Source: Zopfochytrium polystomum (Eukaryota > Chytridiomycota > Chytridiomycetes > Chytridiales > Chytridiaceae). Taken from it: DNA of 64,000 nucleotides. The translations under genes and the position numbers were made by a program. The notes below the pieces were generated by a model. That model was not told where the DNA came from, did no database searches, and saw nothing but the letters and a program-made list of their open reading frames with translations. Every line of letters begins with the position of its first letter. Position 1 is the first letter of the stretch. The stretch lies in contig JAIVFJ010000038.1 of the NCBI GenBank assembly GCA_025765615.1, positions 1 through 64,000 on the forward strand, read 5' to 3'. Below are positions 11,751-25,416 of the stretch, piece after piece.

Positions 11751-13217
11751 CATTGGAAACAATAATTCACTTGAGGGATGGGACAGGTCCCCCATCCCCC
11801 TTTTATACCTTTTGAGAGTCTTCCTTGTCAAGAGTCAAAGAAAGCTCCAGAAAGAGCAATTAGTAATAGTCTCCAAGGCATTATCAAAGTGTATTTGCAG
11901 CTAACCCATCTTTATTATTGGGCCTGCTTTTACTACTTTTGTCTTAACAGTTTCCATAGCACCATGGTTTTCTCAACATATTTTCTTTTTCGGTGACTAA
12001 CAGAGACTGACTGACTGCCTTGGGATGGCGTGCCTGATAGGCCATACCCCACGCTTGCTTAATTAATTATATTTTTCGGCACTTGTACATACATGCATAG
12101 GGTTGGGGGACTTAGAGCATTTGTGGTGGATGCTCCGAGTCAGGGGTTGACCTGTCAATTTCTCTCTCTCTGTTTTTGGACCATTTCTCTGTTTCCTTTT
12201 TTCTTCAATCTGATTCTGTCCTTTGGCACCAATACAGAGTCCCTTCAAATCCATCTGGCTCGCAAAGTGAGGGTAGTGAGAGATGGTACACACCCATGTG
12301 TGAACATGGTCCCTTAGTGGGGCTTCCTTTAAGGGGCTGTGGATGGGGAATGCAACTGGCCCCACCAGCAACTGTGATATTGCCAGCTCTGTCTTGGAGT
12401 GAGGATCCCCAGTGCTCGCCTGGAGCGATGTCCTTGCAAGGGTGTTGGTGGCCGTGCTCTGCGTGGCCCCTGACACCTGAGAGTTTGACCAATGAGTACC
12501 TGCCTCAGTCCTATTGCTGTGAGAGTGAGATGTGTGACTACGAGTGCGATAGAGCCTGTTGGCTGAGTGATTGTGCTGATGTAGCCTGGTAGGGTGTGTG
12601 TACGATCGCAGGTATTTCCACGTGCGATTTCCCTGCTGGTGACCTTCCGAAACCTACATAGTCGACTCCCTTCTCTCCCTCCCCCTTGTTGCTGGTGGCG
12701 ACGAGGGCTCCTGCAGCACCATCCGCAACGAGGAGCACTAAGTCGCATCCTGTCTGTCCCATTGCTATTAACCGCTCCTATTGTATTTGAGATTAGGTTC
12801 CTGAGATAAAAACCCCCAATTCCCTCTTCTCTCTCTTTATTCTGCTGTTGTGCTGCGCCCTCTGGAGCGCCCTTCTGTTTGCCCTCGCACCGGCCTGCAG
12901 CCACACAAGTAATCAGTGCTCCCACACTGATCCTTCAGAGTATTGTCCCTCTGAATGTTCATTCTTTGTGTTTGAGACCCCTGTTAAACAGATCAGTAGG
13001 AATACTCTGTGGATTAGGCAAGTAGTAGGGTTGAAACACCCCCTAGACATCAGCCTAATAAAGTTAGTTTAGCCTATTATTTGCTTTCCCTCACTCTTGA
13101 GCCCAGATCCCAGCGTCAAAGGAGTGAGTATAGTCTCACAAAGGTTCCAGAACGTTCCAAACGTTCCATGAAGGAATGTTCTAAAAGGTTCCAGACGCTT
13201 CCAGAGGGTGATTAATA
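11751..13217. mobile_element. Old LTR remnant interrupted by a 1.26-kb insertion
   Basis: Positions 11752-11873 match the middle of the 368-bp LTR found at 32788 and 35631, including the stretch around GAGGGATGGGACAGG and the TATA region. Positions 13138-13217 match the repeated AGGTTCCAGA end of the same LTR. Between them lies 11874-13129, flanked on both sides by ATAGTCTC (11866-11873 and 13130-13137). I do not recognise the inserted DNA; its short frames have no family signature and no clear terminal inverted repeat. Confidence 0.6.
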
Positions 13218-13945
13218 ACAAATTTGCTGCAACATTGGACAAACCTACGGGAATTTTAAGGCTGACACACTTCCCCAGAAGAATGCAAGGGTCAAGCTCC
13301 TCGAATATCCTCAAAATCATCAACACAACTCGACCCATCACGTGCTTCGTCTGATACAATTCCAGCCTCAGACATTGTGGCAGTTGGAAATAGTTCTTGT
13401 CAGCATTCCGAAGCAGCTACTTTATCATTGCCGATTGCTTCCACCAACAAAGTTCCTCTATCTTGCCTCATCCAGCTGCAACAGAGCCTTCAAATGGTCA
13501 AGCTGCATTGCCCATGGTTGGGCTAACGAAAATATCTGAGAACCATTCACTTGGAGCTTCCAATGTTAGTCTTAAGGCAACGCTATCTGCAAATGGTCCA
13601 GCTCCGATTTCCAAGACTCAATCAGTTCAAGCTTGCGAGAGCTGTAAAAAAAGGGAAAAAAGGATTTGATGGGTCTGACAAAGAGTGGGAGAAATAACGT
13701 GTGAAAGTCGTCAGCAGCAGTGGTGGGCAGTCAATTTCTTCGTTTTTCACTCCAATTCAATTAACCAGTGGGCAGAGGGACTGAGTGACTTGATTAAAGC
13801 CGTGAAGCACTTTGCACAAGAGACATCAATTTAGTCGTCAAAGAACTCTTCCTTTTGAACGAATTTAAAAATAGCCAGATTTAAATTAAACAAGGTCTTG
13901 CCAAACGCCACAGCTAATCACGCCGTATTTTCGGCGCCGGAGACC
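13218..13945 (+). mobile_element. 3' fragment of unidentified TIR element (element T), copy 1
   Basis: Begins TTTGCTGCAACATTGGACAA, also found inside copy 2 (near 21248), and continues through sequence encoding NGQAALPM, KISENHSLGASNVSLKAT and a CESCKK motif, shared with copies 2 and 3. It runs to the presumed terminus GCCAAACGCCACAGCTAAT near 13900-13940. The 5' two thirds of the element are missing. Confidence 0.6.
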
Positions 13946-14248
13946 GTTTTTCTGGTAGCGCCTGCGGCGCCGGCCTTCGGAGTGCCGACCGAAGGTCGGC
14001 GCCACAGCCAATAGCCCGCGTGCAGGGACGGATGTCGGTCTGTCTTCCTGACTGTCTGTCTGTCTGTCTCTGCCTGGCTGCGCACGGAAAGACACTGCCC
14101 ACCAAGCGCCCAGTCGCGCATCGCGTGACAACGCATCCCATTTAACACTCTCCCCCGAAGTACTTCCACCACGCAACCAAACTTCCAACGACCCAGCTAC
14201 CTGCCCCCACTCCCCCCTCCCTCTCCCGGCCGCGTGTCTGTATAATAG

Positions 14249-16156
14249 ATGGATCAGGAACAGCAGCAGCAGCAGCAGCAAGACCGAGGGCAAGACCAGG
14301 AAGCGGAACTTGACCTGTCGGCACCCCCAGACTACACTCATGGCGGCAGCAGCAACGACAACAACGACGCCGCAGACCCTCAGGCGGCTGGCTCAAGCAG
14401 CAATACCAGCAGCAGCAGCAGTAGCAGCAGCGGCTCTAGGGAAGCTCCACCCCTCCCCGCCAAGGCTCCTCCTCCGCCCCAGTACTCGGACGCCGTCAAC
14501 GCCCTCGACGTCCATCCAGTCATCCCGGGCGAAGAGCTGTTGTTCGTCGGAGGCGACGGCGGCCGCGTCGTCGCCCTCAACAAATACGACGGCCTCACCC
14601 GCTGGTCGGCCCTGGCCCTCCACGATTCCAAGGCCGGTCCCTCGTCGTCGTCGTCGTCGTCGTCAGTCACCGCGCCAACGTCCATCACCGCCATCCATCC
14701 CCACCCACCGACTGGCGATCTGCTCGTCGCCGCTGGCTCCGTCGTCGCGGCGCTGTCCGCGTCCGACGGCATCCTGCGCTGGTCGACCCCGCTCACGTCC
14801 CTCGCGCCTGCCAAGGCGGCCCACGCGCAAGCCGCGATCGCCCTCCCACCCCCCGATCCAGTCCTCGCGGCGAGCCTCGAGTTTTCGCCGACGCAGGCGG
14901 ACGTGCAGAGCGTCCCGTCCCAGCTCGTTTACGTCGGATCGGACTACCACGTGTCGGCGGTCGACGCCAGCAACGGCAACGTGGCGTGGACATTCAAGAC
15001 GACCGCAAAAGACGGGTGCTCCGACCTTCCCGCGTTGCTTGTCGAAGACGGCGTTCTGTTTGTCGCGGGCGACGGCCGTGTCTGGGCACTGGACGCCTTT
15101 ACGGGGATTATGGTGATTTAAGCTTCTTTCATTCTCTGTCGATCTGATTGTCTCGTTGTTCTCCCCGCAACATCACGAGCAGAGGTGGAAAGCCGATCTC
15201 GCCCCCACCAAGCGAACCCACAACACCCTCGCGACCCTCCGCTCCACTCCCCTCTGCCAGCCTCCAGACTTCGACCCGACGGCCCCGCGCGCAGCGCGCA
15301 CTCCCAAAGCCCACACCCTCTACGCGTCCTTCGCAGGCCGCGTCGTGCCCCTCGACGCGCCCACCGGCAACCAAACCCACCTCTCCTACACCAACCCACG
15401 CGGCGCCGAATTCGACCTCACCACTTCCCTCGGCAAGAGCCCTGCGACCGCGCTCGCCCAGCTTCCAGCCTCCTTCGAGGCCCTCGCCGCCGCCGGGCGC
15501 CGCGTCGCGAGATTCCGCCTCGCGAACGGCGCGGTCGTCTGGTCGGCGAAACTCCCCGCTCCCATCGTAAGCGCCGCGGTCGGCGGCGGCGCCGTCACAC
15601 TCCTCCCCGCCGGCCGCGCCGTCCCGCGTCGCCGCCTTGCCGCTGTCGTCGCAGCCGCGGGTGGGAGCAAGCCGGGTGCTGACCTCGCGTTCGCGCTCTT
15701 TAACGGCGTCGCCGCCGCCGTCCGCCTCGCCGACGGTGTTGTCGCGTGGTCTGCGGCGCTGCCCGCGCAGCCCCCATCCGCCATGGCTCCGCCGCCGCGC
15801 ATCCTCGCCGACGTCGAAGGCCTCGTGTTCGCCGCCGACTACAGCCGCGTCCACTGCCTCACCGCAAAGGGCACCGTGGTATAGTGTGGGCTTTCTCCCT
15901 CAATCATCAACCGAAAAGCCTCACCCACTCCCCTTTTCCACCCTCCCCTTAAAAGCGCTACACAACAGCCGTCTGCAAAGGCCGCATCGTGCCCTCGCTC
16001 GCGACGGCCTCCGCCGGGGGAGCCGCGAACCGCAGCGACCCGTATGCGGCCGCGTTCGACTCGCCGTCGCTGACGGGCGCTGATGGCACGGCGCATAAGC
16101 ACGACGGACGCAATTTTTACTTTGGCGGGATGATGGGCGGGTTGAATATGAGTTGA
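14249..16156 (+). CDS. PQQ-like beta-propeller protein, copy A
   Basis: Three exons are inferred: 14249-15112, 15183-15878 and 15956-16156, all phase 0, giving 586 residues. The N-terminus is low complexity (poly-Gln, then poly-Ser and Pro). After about residue 85 there are roughly eight repeats of the form LxxVGGDxGRVxALNxxDGxxRWS, including ALSASDGILRWS, SAVDASNGNVAWTF, VWALDAFTG, FRLANGAVVWSA and VRLADGVVAWSA. This is the pattern of PQQ-like (quinoprotein) blade repeats, so an eight-bladed propeller is likely. No quinone-binding or catalytic residues can be claimed, and no signal peptide is seen; a scaffold role is more likely than an enzyme. The C-terminal exon ends in a Gly-rich GGMMGGLNMS. 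Close relatives are at 21607, 40332 and 46899. Intron 1 keeps an in-frame TAA just after its donor. Confidence 0.75.
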
Positions 16157-17223
<1,067 letters not shown>

Positions 17224-18804
17224 ATGGTGACTTGTGGAGTGCGCAGCGTCCGCTTTCGCTCGGCAACCTCAAGGAGGAGCAGTCCTCGCGGCATAGCAGG
17301 TCTCACTGTCCTCCTCTGCCCTCAGCCGCGCGTCGGCGGCGTCCTGCTCGCGCTTCTGCTACTGGTCTACATCATCCTGCCGCCGCTACCGACGGCCCAC
17401 GCTGCCGGCCGCACCGAGACCGTCGACGGTGTTCAAGTGCAGGTGAGGGAATTGAGAGACATCGACGATTAGGAGGAGGGGGTGAGAGGGGAGGGGGGGG
17501 GGGAAGGGGTAGGGGTTGGGGCTGAGGTGATTCCAGCAAGATGCTGAGACGAAATAGGTAGGACCAAAGCTCGCGGCGCAGGGCGATCATTCGACGGTGT
17601 ACTCGGCGACACACAACGGACATGACGTGATTTACAAGGAGGGCCGCGGCGGCCGGTTGGGCCAGCACGAAATCGCAGCAACGAAAGCTGGTACTGTACT
17701 TTTTGTGAATATCATTGACATCACCATTTACTAATTAATCAAAAAACGCCTATCCAATGCACCCGCACTCTTCCATCCAGCGGGCCAGCTGGTTGCCGGC
17801 CAGGGCGGCAAAATGGTGCAAAAGAAGGTGGGCACGACCGGCCTCGTCGACTGGCTGTACGATCCAAGCAAGAGCCCCGAGGCGAAAGCCAACTTGCTCA
17901 AGGTGGGCGAGAACCACCCGAGCAAAGTCAAGCTCTCGGATCATATCTACAACGAGGCCGTCAAGCAGCAGAAGAACGTCGGCTACGCGCATAACGACGC
18001 AAATCCGAGCAATATCCGCGTGCATTATAATAAGGACGATAAATCGGTGCGAAGCGGGGAAGGGAGGCTGGGTTTAGATGTGGGAGAGCTATGCTAAGGT
18101 TAATTCTCTTCGCCAACTCGTTCGTTTGCAGGGTGCTATTTCCAAAACGGAGCTGATCGACTGGGGCAAAGGTGCAAATTTGAATTCCTTTGGATCCTTC
18201 AACTTTGCCTTTACCGCCTCCTCCCTCAACCCCTTTGCCTGCCGGTTACATTAACCTGATTTCAAAATTTTTTTCTCTCACAGCCGAACCGGGCACGTCC
18301 GACCTGCGCCGCACCGAGAGACTTGACCGAACGGATATTGGGATGGCGTGCCAAGGCGCCGGGTTCCAGTTCCGGTCTGGTGCGCGGCAACTCTACCGGC
18401 GAGCAGCGGGCGGCGGGGCGTGCAAGCGGGCTCGCGCGGGGAAGGAAAAGGCATCCACAGGGACGACGGGCAAGGCGGCGGCGACGGCTTTGGGCAAGGG
18501 GTCAGCGAAGACGATCCGGAAGACGGCGGCGGGTGGAAAGTCGCCGCTTCAGAGGCAGCAGGCGAGCCAGAAAGGAAAGGTGACGACAAGAGTCAAAGTG
18601 CAGAAGAACCCGCCGGCAACGACGGCGGCCACGGCGGCGGCTTCAGTTTCCACCAAGAAGGGGAAAGGTGCGGCAGAGTCGCAAAGGCGGCAAGGGAAGA
18701 CTTCCGCGATCCCGTCGCAGCCAAAGGCTCCTCTGTCGGCGGCAAGCAAGGCTCCTAACAAAGCGCTGCCGGTAGCACGGGCTTCTGGAGCGAGAAAAAA
18801 GTGA
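17224..18804 (+). CDS. Secretory-pathway kinase-like protein with basic tail, copy 2
   Basis: Exons 17224-17442, 17558-17690, 17781-18046, 18132-18171 and 18284-18804 give 392 residues with the same phases as copy 1. The N-terminus has a hydrophobic segment ending THA-AG. The loop GDHSTVYSA, VIYK, HNDANPSNI and LIDWG are all kept, so the catalytic Lys, Asp, Asn and metal-binding Asp are present. Exon 3 is nine bases shorter than in copy 1, removing three residues in a loop before the catalytic segment. The basic Lys/Ala/Thr tail is close to that of copy 1. It follows PQQ copy A by about 1.1 kb on the same strand, an arrangement repeated at 21.6-24.8 kb. The ATG lies in CCCAATGGTGA, shared with copy 3, which supports the start. 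Confidence 0.75.
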
Positions 18805-19790
18805 AATGCGGAGGTGGGTTCCCAAGGCATTGGAAATTGCCGCGGTCGCCAACCTTTGGCCTACCAGAAACTGGAGTCGTTTTTTTTTTTTTTTTTTTTT
18901 TTTTCCTTCCTGTGGCGGTGGCAATTGTGACTTCAGTTTTGTAGTCGCCGCGCCGTTTCTTCGCTGGCAAAGAAACATCGCGTAGTCTTGGTATGATGCG
19001 ATACTTACATTCTGGAAGCTTTGGCTGCTTCCCTTGTTTACCCTTAGCGCGAGGGGGGGGCTTGCGCTGAGATCGATGGACATCCCAAACGGTGCCGAGG
19101 CTGCGCCGTCTGCCCCCTGCTTCCGTCAACAAGAACTGTGGAAAACTAAACAAATCAGACCCAAATGGCGAATCTCGCTGAATTTCCTAAGTTAATGTTG
19201 AATGACCGGTTCGGTTCCACTAAAAATTGTGATCGAATTGGACACAAACTGCTTCTTTCAGGTCAGTTTACCTGACCCGACCTGACCCAAAGTAATAATG
19301 GGAATTTGAGCCCACTCTCAGAGTAGCGCGGTTACCGCGTACAAGGAATGTGAAGGGTTGGAAAAGACTTTGGGTAGAGGAGTATTTATTCAATGAAGTT
19401 CCCTGATCGAATGATGATGCTTCCCTCTCACAACCGGCTTCCTTTTGCACTGCCCAGGAAAAACACTGCCCCAAATTTTGAGGATTCTTGGGCACTTTGC
19501 ACTTTGCCAAGTGCAAGCGCCACAAGTGGAGGCAAGTAGAGACAGCGGCAACCCACCAACAGAAAGTGGTAGATCAGGCCCCTCAGCCTCCTTCAATCCC
19601 ACCATGAGAGCAGTAAGGGAAAAGTCCGGGGAGTTCTTGGTTCTGAAAGAACCCTTCCGTCACTCTCGAGATCAGCGAAACCCAAAGTGGCAGATTCGGC
19701 CTCGTTCCGCCCAAACCCAGTTCTGACCGGAAAAACGAAGTGGGGAAGAAGCGGCCAAGAAAGACTGAGATCGTGATTGTCCCTTGTCGT
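18805..19790. repeat. Duplicated 3' flank of kinase copy 2
   Basis: Matches the flank of copy 1, including the poly-T run at 18880-18904, to about 19530. From there to 19790 no gene is seen. Confidence 0.6.
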
Positions 19791-21606
19791 TTCCGTTTTG
19801 GCCAATCAATGGAGAAACAAAGTTATTAAATCCCCTGCGGTGGAGAATTTCCCCCAAAAAACTGGGTTTTTCCCCAGCTGCCTCTTTGCCGAAAGAGAAA
19901 AAAAAAACAAAAAAAAAAAAAAACAACTTGCTGTCTAACCCAGAGCGATATGCAGAACTCCGTGATATTTTCGCAAAGCTTCCAAATTTGCGACCCATTC
20001 CACTTCCACTTGAGTCATATTTTGAAGGCCACAAAGCACCTGATCCAAAAGAAATGACTCCGCCTTGACTGAAGGAGACAAGCAAGAATGACGACCTTGC
20101 AACAGCACTGATGCAATCTGCAAGAGTTGCAAAGTCAGTATCTATTGATGGCACGAGACGATTTGGTAAGCGACTAAAGATGCAATTGAAGAATGATACT
20201 ATGAATCTAAAAGAGTGCCATTTGCTTGTTTTTGCAAGGAATGGGATTGGTGAGTGATTGCTTAAATCGCTGCGGTAGCATTCGCTGGTTTTTTCTGACA
20301 TATCAATTTTTGGGGCCGTATCCTCTGAGAATCGGGCAGCAAATGACGAACTTTCTCTTGCATATTGCAAAGCAGAATATTGAAAAAAAAAAGATGGAGT
20401 GTCGAATGAAATGGAGAGCACACAAAACATCGACGACGATAAAATTTCATTTGAGAGAGCCGATGATGGGCTTGAAGGAAGAAAGCCGAATTTCGGTGTA
20501 GTGGAGAGAATCAATGCTGTATATAGTGAGATGGAATCTTCTCTCAATCAAGGTAGGGCACTCAGTAAAATCCACTCACCTGAGCAGGAGAGAGATTTCT
20601 CAATGAAGACGAACTTATTGTTTGACCATTTCTTTGGTCGACACCCGAAGAAAACAGAGTTAATGGAGATGAATTTTGCGAGTCTGAAATATGGTTCGGA
20701 AGGTGGAAACAGTGCAGATAGCGAGGGTGAAAATGACAAAATTTAGCTGAAGAGCAACCCGATGAGGCTGTTTCAAAGTGTGAAATTATTCAGAAACTCT
20801 GGATGAAGTTATTTTCCCCTGACTTGGATGAGACAAAGGATATCGCTATTGTGTGTGACAATGTTAATTCACTCAAAACTTGCATCTAAGCAATGGGACC
20901 TCAGTAAGGCTTGGTTGTGTGCTGAGGAAGTTAAATAAACCATTTTTAGTGTTCGCGCTTCTCAGGACCCTTCCACTTATTTGGCGCTTCCACTAAATTT
21001 TGGCGCTCAACTTCAAAAGTGAGGAAGGTAGCACAACGACGTCTTTCGAAAGCAGTTTCATGAAGCACTTTACCTATCCAATAGAGTTCTTCGAGGCGGA
21101 AGTGATATGTTTACAGAGTGCGCGCTCTGCTTAACGAATTTTCCAAGGAGGAAATTACTTCAAGCTTTACAGAGAAACATGAGTCAGATCATGTTTGCTG
21201 AAACTACAAAAAGGAAAGGAAAGTACAATTGGAAAATCGTTAGTCCATTTGCTGCAACATTGGACAAACCTACGAGCTCCTCGATTATCCAAGTTTCTCT
21301 ATCTTTGCCTCATCGAGCTGCAACAGAGCCTTCGAATGGTCAAGCTGCATTGCCCATGGCTGGGCTAACGAAAATATCTGAGAACCATTCACTTGGAGCT
21401 TCCAATGTTAGTCTTAAGGCAACGCCATCTGCAAATGGTCCAGCTCCGATTTCCAAGACTCAATCAGTTAAAGCTTGCAAGAGCTGTAAAAAAAGGAAAT
21501 AGGATGTGATGGGTCTGACAAGAGTGTGAGAAAAAACGTGTAACAGTCGTCAGCAGCAGTGGTAGGCAGTCAATTTCTTCGTTTTTCACTCCAATTCAAT
21601 CAACCA
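19791..21606 (+). mobile_element. Element T, copy 2, truncated at its right end
   Basis: Carries broken coding stretches shared with copy 3: the GNSADSEGENDKI segment at 20700-20745 against GNSADSENEVDKL there, then DNVNSLK and the NGQAALPM / KISENHSLGASN region. Frames are interrupted by stops and shifts, so no protein is made. The left limit is uncertain. The right end stops abruptly at 21606 within TCAACCAGAGGGGCAG, where PQQ exon sequence begins. I cannot assign it to a known transposon superfamily. Confidence 0.55.
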
Positions 21607-22553
21607 GAGGGGCAGCCATCCCCACCCACCGACTGGCGATCTGCTCGTCGCCGCTGGCTCCGTCGTCGCGGCGCTGTCCGCGTGGGACGGCATCCTGCGC
21701 TTGTCGACCCCGCTCACGTCCCTCGCGCCTGCCAAGGCTGCCCACGCGCAAGCCGCGATTGCACTGCCGCCCCTCGATCCGGTCCTCGATGCGAGCCCCG
21801 AGTTTGCGCCGACAGGCGGACGTGCAGAGCGTCCCGTCCCAGCTCGTTTACGTCGGATCGGACTACCACGTGTCGGCGGTCGACGCCAGCAACGGCAACG
21901 TGGCGTGGACATTCAAGACGACCGCAAAAGACGGGTGCTCCGACCTTCCCGCGTTGCTTGTCGAAGACGGCGTTCTGTTTGTCGCGGGCGACGGCCGTGT
22001 CTGGGCACTGGACGCCTTTACGGGGATTATGGTGATTTAAGCTTCTTTCATTCTCTGTCGATCTGATTGTCTCGTTGTTCTCCCCGCAACATCACGAGCA
22101 GAGGTGGAAAGCCGATCTCGCCCCCACCAAGCGAACCCACAACACCCTCGCGACCCTCCGCTCCACTCCCCTCTGCCAGCCTCCAGACTTCGACCCGACG
22201 GCCCCGCGCGCAGCGCGCACTCCCAAAGCCCACACCCTCTACGCGTCCTTCGCAGGCCGCGTCGTGCCCCTCGACGCGCCCACCGGCAACCAAACTCACC
22301 TCTCCTACACCAACCCGCGCGGCGCCGAATTCGACCTCACTTCTTCCCTCGGCAAGAGCCCTGCGACCGCGCTCGCCCAGCTTCCAGCCTCCTTCGAGGC
22401 CCTCGCCGCCGCCGGGCGCCGCGTCGCGAGATTCCGCCTCGCGAACGGCGCCGTCGTCTGGTCGGTGAAACTCCCCGCTCCCATCGTAAGCGCCGCGGTC
22501 GGCGGCGGCGCCGTCACACTCCTCCCCGCGGCGGGTTGAATATGAGTTGACGG
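21607..22553 (+). pseudogene. PQQ-like propeller protein, copy B, doubly deleted
   Basis: Matches copy A from the middle of exon 1 (about 14697) to exon 2 (about 15612), then jumps to the last codons of exon 3 (GGCGGGTTGAATATGAGTTGA). The start codon, the first 150 residues and most of the last third are gone. A frame change near 21810, caused by a missing CGCA-type segment relative to copy A, breaks the remaining exon 1. The left edge is fused directly to element T. Confidence 0.85.
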
Positions 22554-22986
22554 AAAGGGGGTTGGGTATTGAACCCGCGCTTGTTCACCTGCCATTTTTT
22601 GGCGTCTTTCCATCATCGACAGCGCACTCTAATATCAGTAAGTCTTTTGTAAGAGGTCTCTGACGATGATACAAACATCCATATCAAAAATGATGGCGTT
22701 GAGTGCGGGTCGACATCGCGACAGCAAAAGAGGTGGGCCACAGCTGACAAGTGGAAGCTGATGAGCAACACGAATCTGATTTGCGATTGAGGAGACCGCT
22801 TCTATCAAACAGCTCATTTGAGTTTGCAAGCTAACGCAATTCCAACGTCCAATTGATATTTTGAGCGCTTTCAAAGTGTTTCGTGTCCTCTGGCACGCGG
22901 GATTCCTGCCGACCCGCGTTGCCTCGGACCTGAAAATGCCAAAACAAACTCGCACACAGAGACACTCACCTGTCTCTGTCTCTCTC

Positions 22987-23038
<52 letters not shown>

Positions 23039-23131
23039 CCCTCGGGCTGAGCCCAAACCGAAGAAGAGAAACACCCATATTAATAAAGCTGTTCTAACAA
23101 CAATAGATTATTTCAGTCTGTCTGTCGCCCA
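22554..23131. repeat. Duplicated spacer with CT microsatellite upstream of kinase copy 3
   Basis: Parallels 16157-17223 but is shorter. A CT run occupies about 22978-23034. No gene is seen. Confidence 0.7.
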
Positions 23132-24847
23132 ATGGTGAATAGTAGAGTGCGCAGCCCCGTTTCCTCCAGCTTCCACTCTCGCTCGGCAACCTCAAGGAGG
23201 AGCAGTCCTCGCGGCATAGCAGGTCTCACTGTCCTCCTCTGCCCTCAGCCGCGCGCCGGCAGCGTCCTGCTCGCGCTTCTGCTACTGATCTACATCATCC
23301 TGCCGCCGCTACCGACGGCCCACGCTGCCGGCCGCACCGAGACCGTCGACGGTGTTCAAGTGCAGGTGAGGGAATTGAGAGACATCGTCGATTAGGAGGA
23401 GGGGGTGAGAGGGGAGGGGGTAGGGGGGAGGGGGAAGGGGTAGGGGTTGGGGCCGAGGTGATTCCAGCAAGATGCTGAGACGAAATAGGTTGGACCAAAG
23501 CTCGCGGCGCAGGGCGATCATTCGACGGTGTACTCGGCGACACACAACGGACATGACGTGATTTACAAGGAGGGCCGCGGCGGACGGTTGGGGCACCACG
23601 AAATCGCAGCGACGCAAGCTGGTACTGTACTTTCTGTGAATATCATTGACATCACCATTTACTAATTAATTATAAAACACCTATCTAATGTACCCGACCC
23701 GAACTCTCCCATCCAGCGGGCCAGCTGGTTGCCGGCCAGGGCGGCAAAATGGTGCAAAAAAAGGTGGGCACGACCGGCCTCGTCGACTGGCTGTACGATC
23801 CAAGCAAGAGCCCCGAGGCGAAAGCCAACTTGCTCAAGGTGGGCGAGAACCCCAAGGACCACCCGGGCAAAGTCAAGCTGTCGGACCATATCTACAACGA
23901 GGCCGTCAAGCAGCAGAAGAACGTCGGCTACGCGCATAACGACGCAAATCCGAGCAATATCCGCGTGCATTACAACAAGGACGATAAATCGGTGCGAAGA
24001 CCGGACGGACTGAGCGGATGCGGAGAGTTACGCTAACTTGAAGGTTTCTTATCCTCCTCTTCGACTCATTCTTTTGCAGGGCGCTGTGCCGAAAACGGAG
24101 CTGATCGACTGGGGCAAAGGTTCGACTGTGAATTCCTTTGAATCCTCCAACTTCGCCTTTCCCACACCAACCCCCCTCCCCCTCGACCTTGTTTGCCTCT
24201 CTGTTCAACCTGCTTCCAAAAAAAATTTTCTCCCAGCCGAAAAGGGCACGTCCGACTTGCACCGCACCCAGAATATAGACCGGATGGGTCTTGCGATGGT
24301 ATGCGAAGGCGCCGGGTTTCAGTTCCGGTCTGGCTCGCGGCAACTGTTCCGACGGGCAGGCGGCGGGGGTTGCAAGAAGGCGCGCGCGGGGAACGACAGG
24401 GCATCGAGCGGGGCGAACAAGGTGGTATCGACAGGCAAGGACAAGGCGGCGGCTGCGGTCGGCAAGGGGGCGGCGCAGACGACACGGAAGGCGACGGGCG
24501 GAGTCGGGTCGGTGGAGACGGCGGTGCGGGGAAAGTCGTCGGTGCAGAAGCAGCAGACGAGCCAGAATGCCAGGACCGGAGCGCGAAAGGAGACGGCGGG
24601 AGGCCCGGCGCTGACGAAAGCACCGGCAGCGGCGGCCACGGCGAGATCCGCCAAGAAGGGGAAAAACGCGGCACCGGCTTCGGCATCGAGGCAACCCCCG
24701 TCACAGCCGAAGACAGCGTCGACGGCGACCACGAGCAAGCGGACGAAGGCTCCTTCCACCAAAGCACCGCAGGGCTCACCAGCAGAGTCGGCTGCGAAGA
24801 AGCCTACAGCGGCGCGGGGTAGGGCTTCCAGTGCAAGAAAGAAGTAG
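23132..24847 (+). CDS. Secretory-pathway kinase-like protein with basic tail, copy 3
   Basis: Exons 23132-23365, 23489-23621, 23717-23991, 24079-24118 and 24237-24847 give 430 residues, phases as in the other copies. The N-terminus is extended by a Ser-rich stretch before the hydrophobic segment. The kinase signatures GDHSTVYSA, VIYK, HNDANPSNI and LIDWG are unchanged. The final exon is 90 bases longer than in copies 1 and 2, and its Lys/Ala/Thr/Arg tail has diverged far more than the kinase part. It is the only copy whose 3' flank is not shared: a 30-base poly-A run (25031-25060) follows instead of the poly-T-containing repeat. Downstream to 25416 no other gene is seen. Confidence 0.75.
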
Positions 24848-25031
24848 AGCGCGGCGGGAGTTTACGATCCTGTTGAGGTTGTTTATGTCTCCCTCCAAAA
24901 TTCAGAAACAATGCCGCCGTTTGGTCGGTAAAATAAATATTACCGCAACGGAAAAACTGTTCCGTGGCCGCCAAGTCCAACTAGCTCCCCCAAAAAGGAC
25001 CGCCGACAAAAATGCTTGCCAGACAAAACTG

Positions 25032-25062
<31 letters not shown>

Positions 25063-25416
25063 GAGAAAACACCTTGGCCGTGGCTCTTGATATTTGCACC
25101 AACAGATGCAAACGCCATGAGGCTGTTGTAGTTGCGTGCGTTGGACAGAAACTCTTTGGCTTGTTGTTATTTCCCTTTCTCGGCCGTTTCGGATTCAGCG
25201 CTTTCGTGGCTGGAAACTTTCTTGCAGGTGCCGCTTGCGTTCCTTCCTCCATCGCAGCACCTCTCTGGGTGCCCGGTCTTTGTCAGCCCCTCCTTCGCCG
25301 TTTTTAGCCTCCTTTTTTTTCAGGATGGCCCACCGGAAGTGTGAGCTGGGGTTTGTATACGTTACGCTGACACCTACGAACCAAACCGCTAGCCCCTTCC
25401 CCACCTTCCCGCCCCT

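Noticed and set aside
13941..14000. GC-rich inverted motifs (GGCGCCGGCC) resembling a Helitron or terminator hairpin
   Set aside because: No Helitron 3' CTRR end or Rep/helicase coding was found, and the motif lies at the end of element T.
15129..15854. Minus-strand frame of 241 codons opposite PQQ copy A
   Set aside because: Shadow of exon 2 on the other strand; recurs opposite copies C and D only because the true exon is duplicated.
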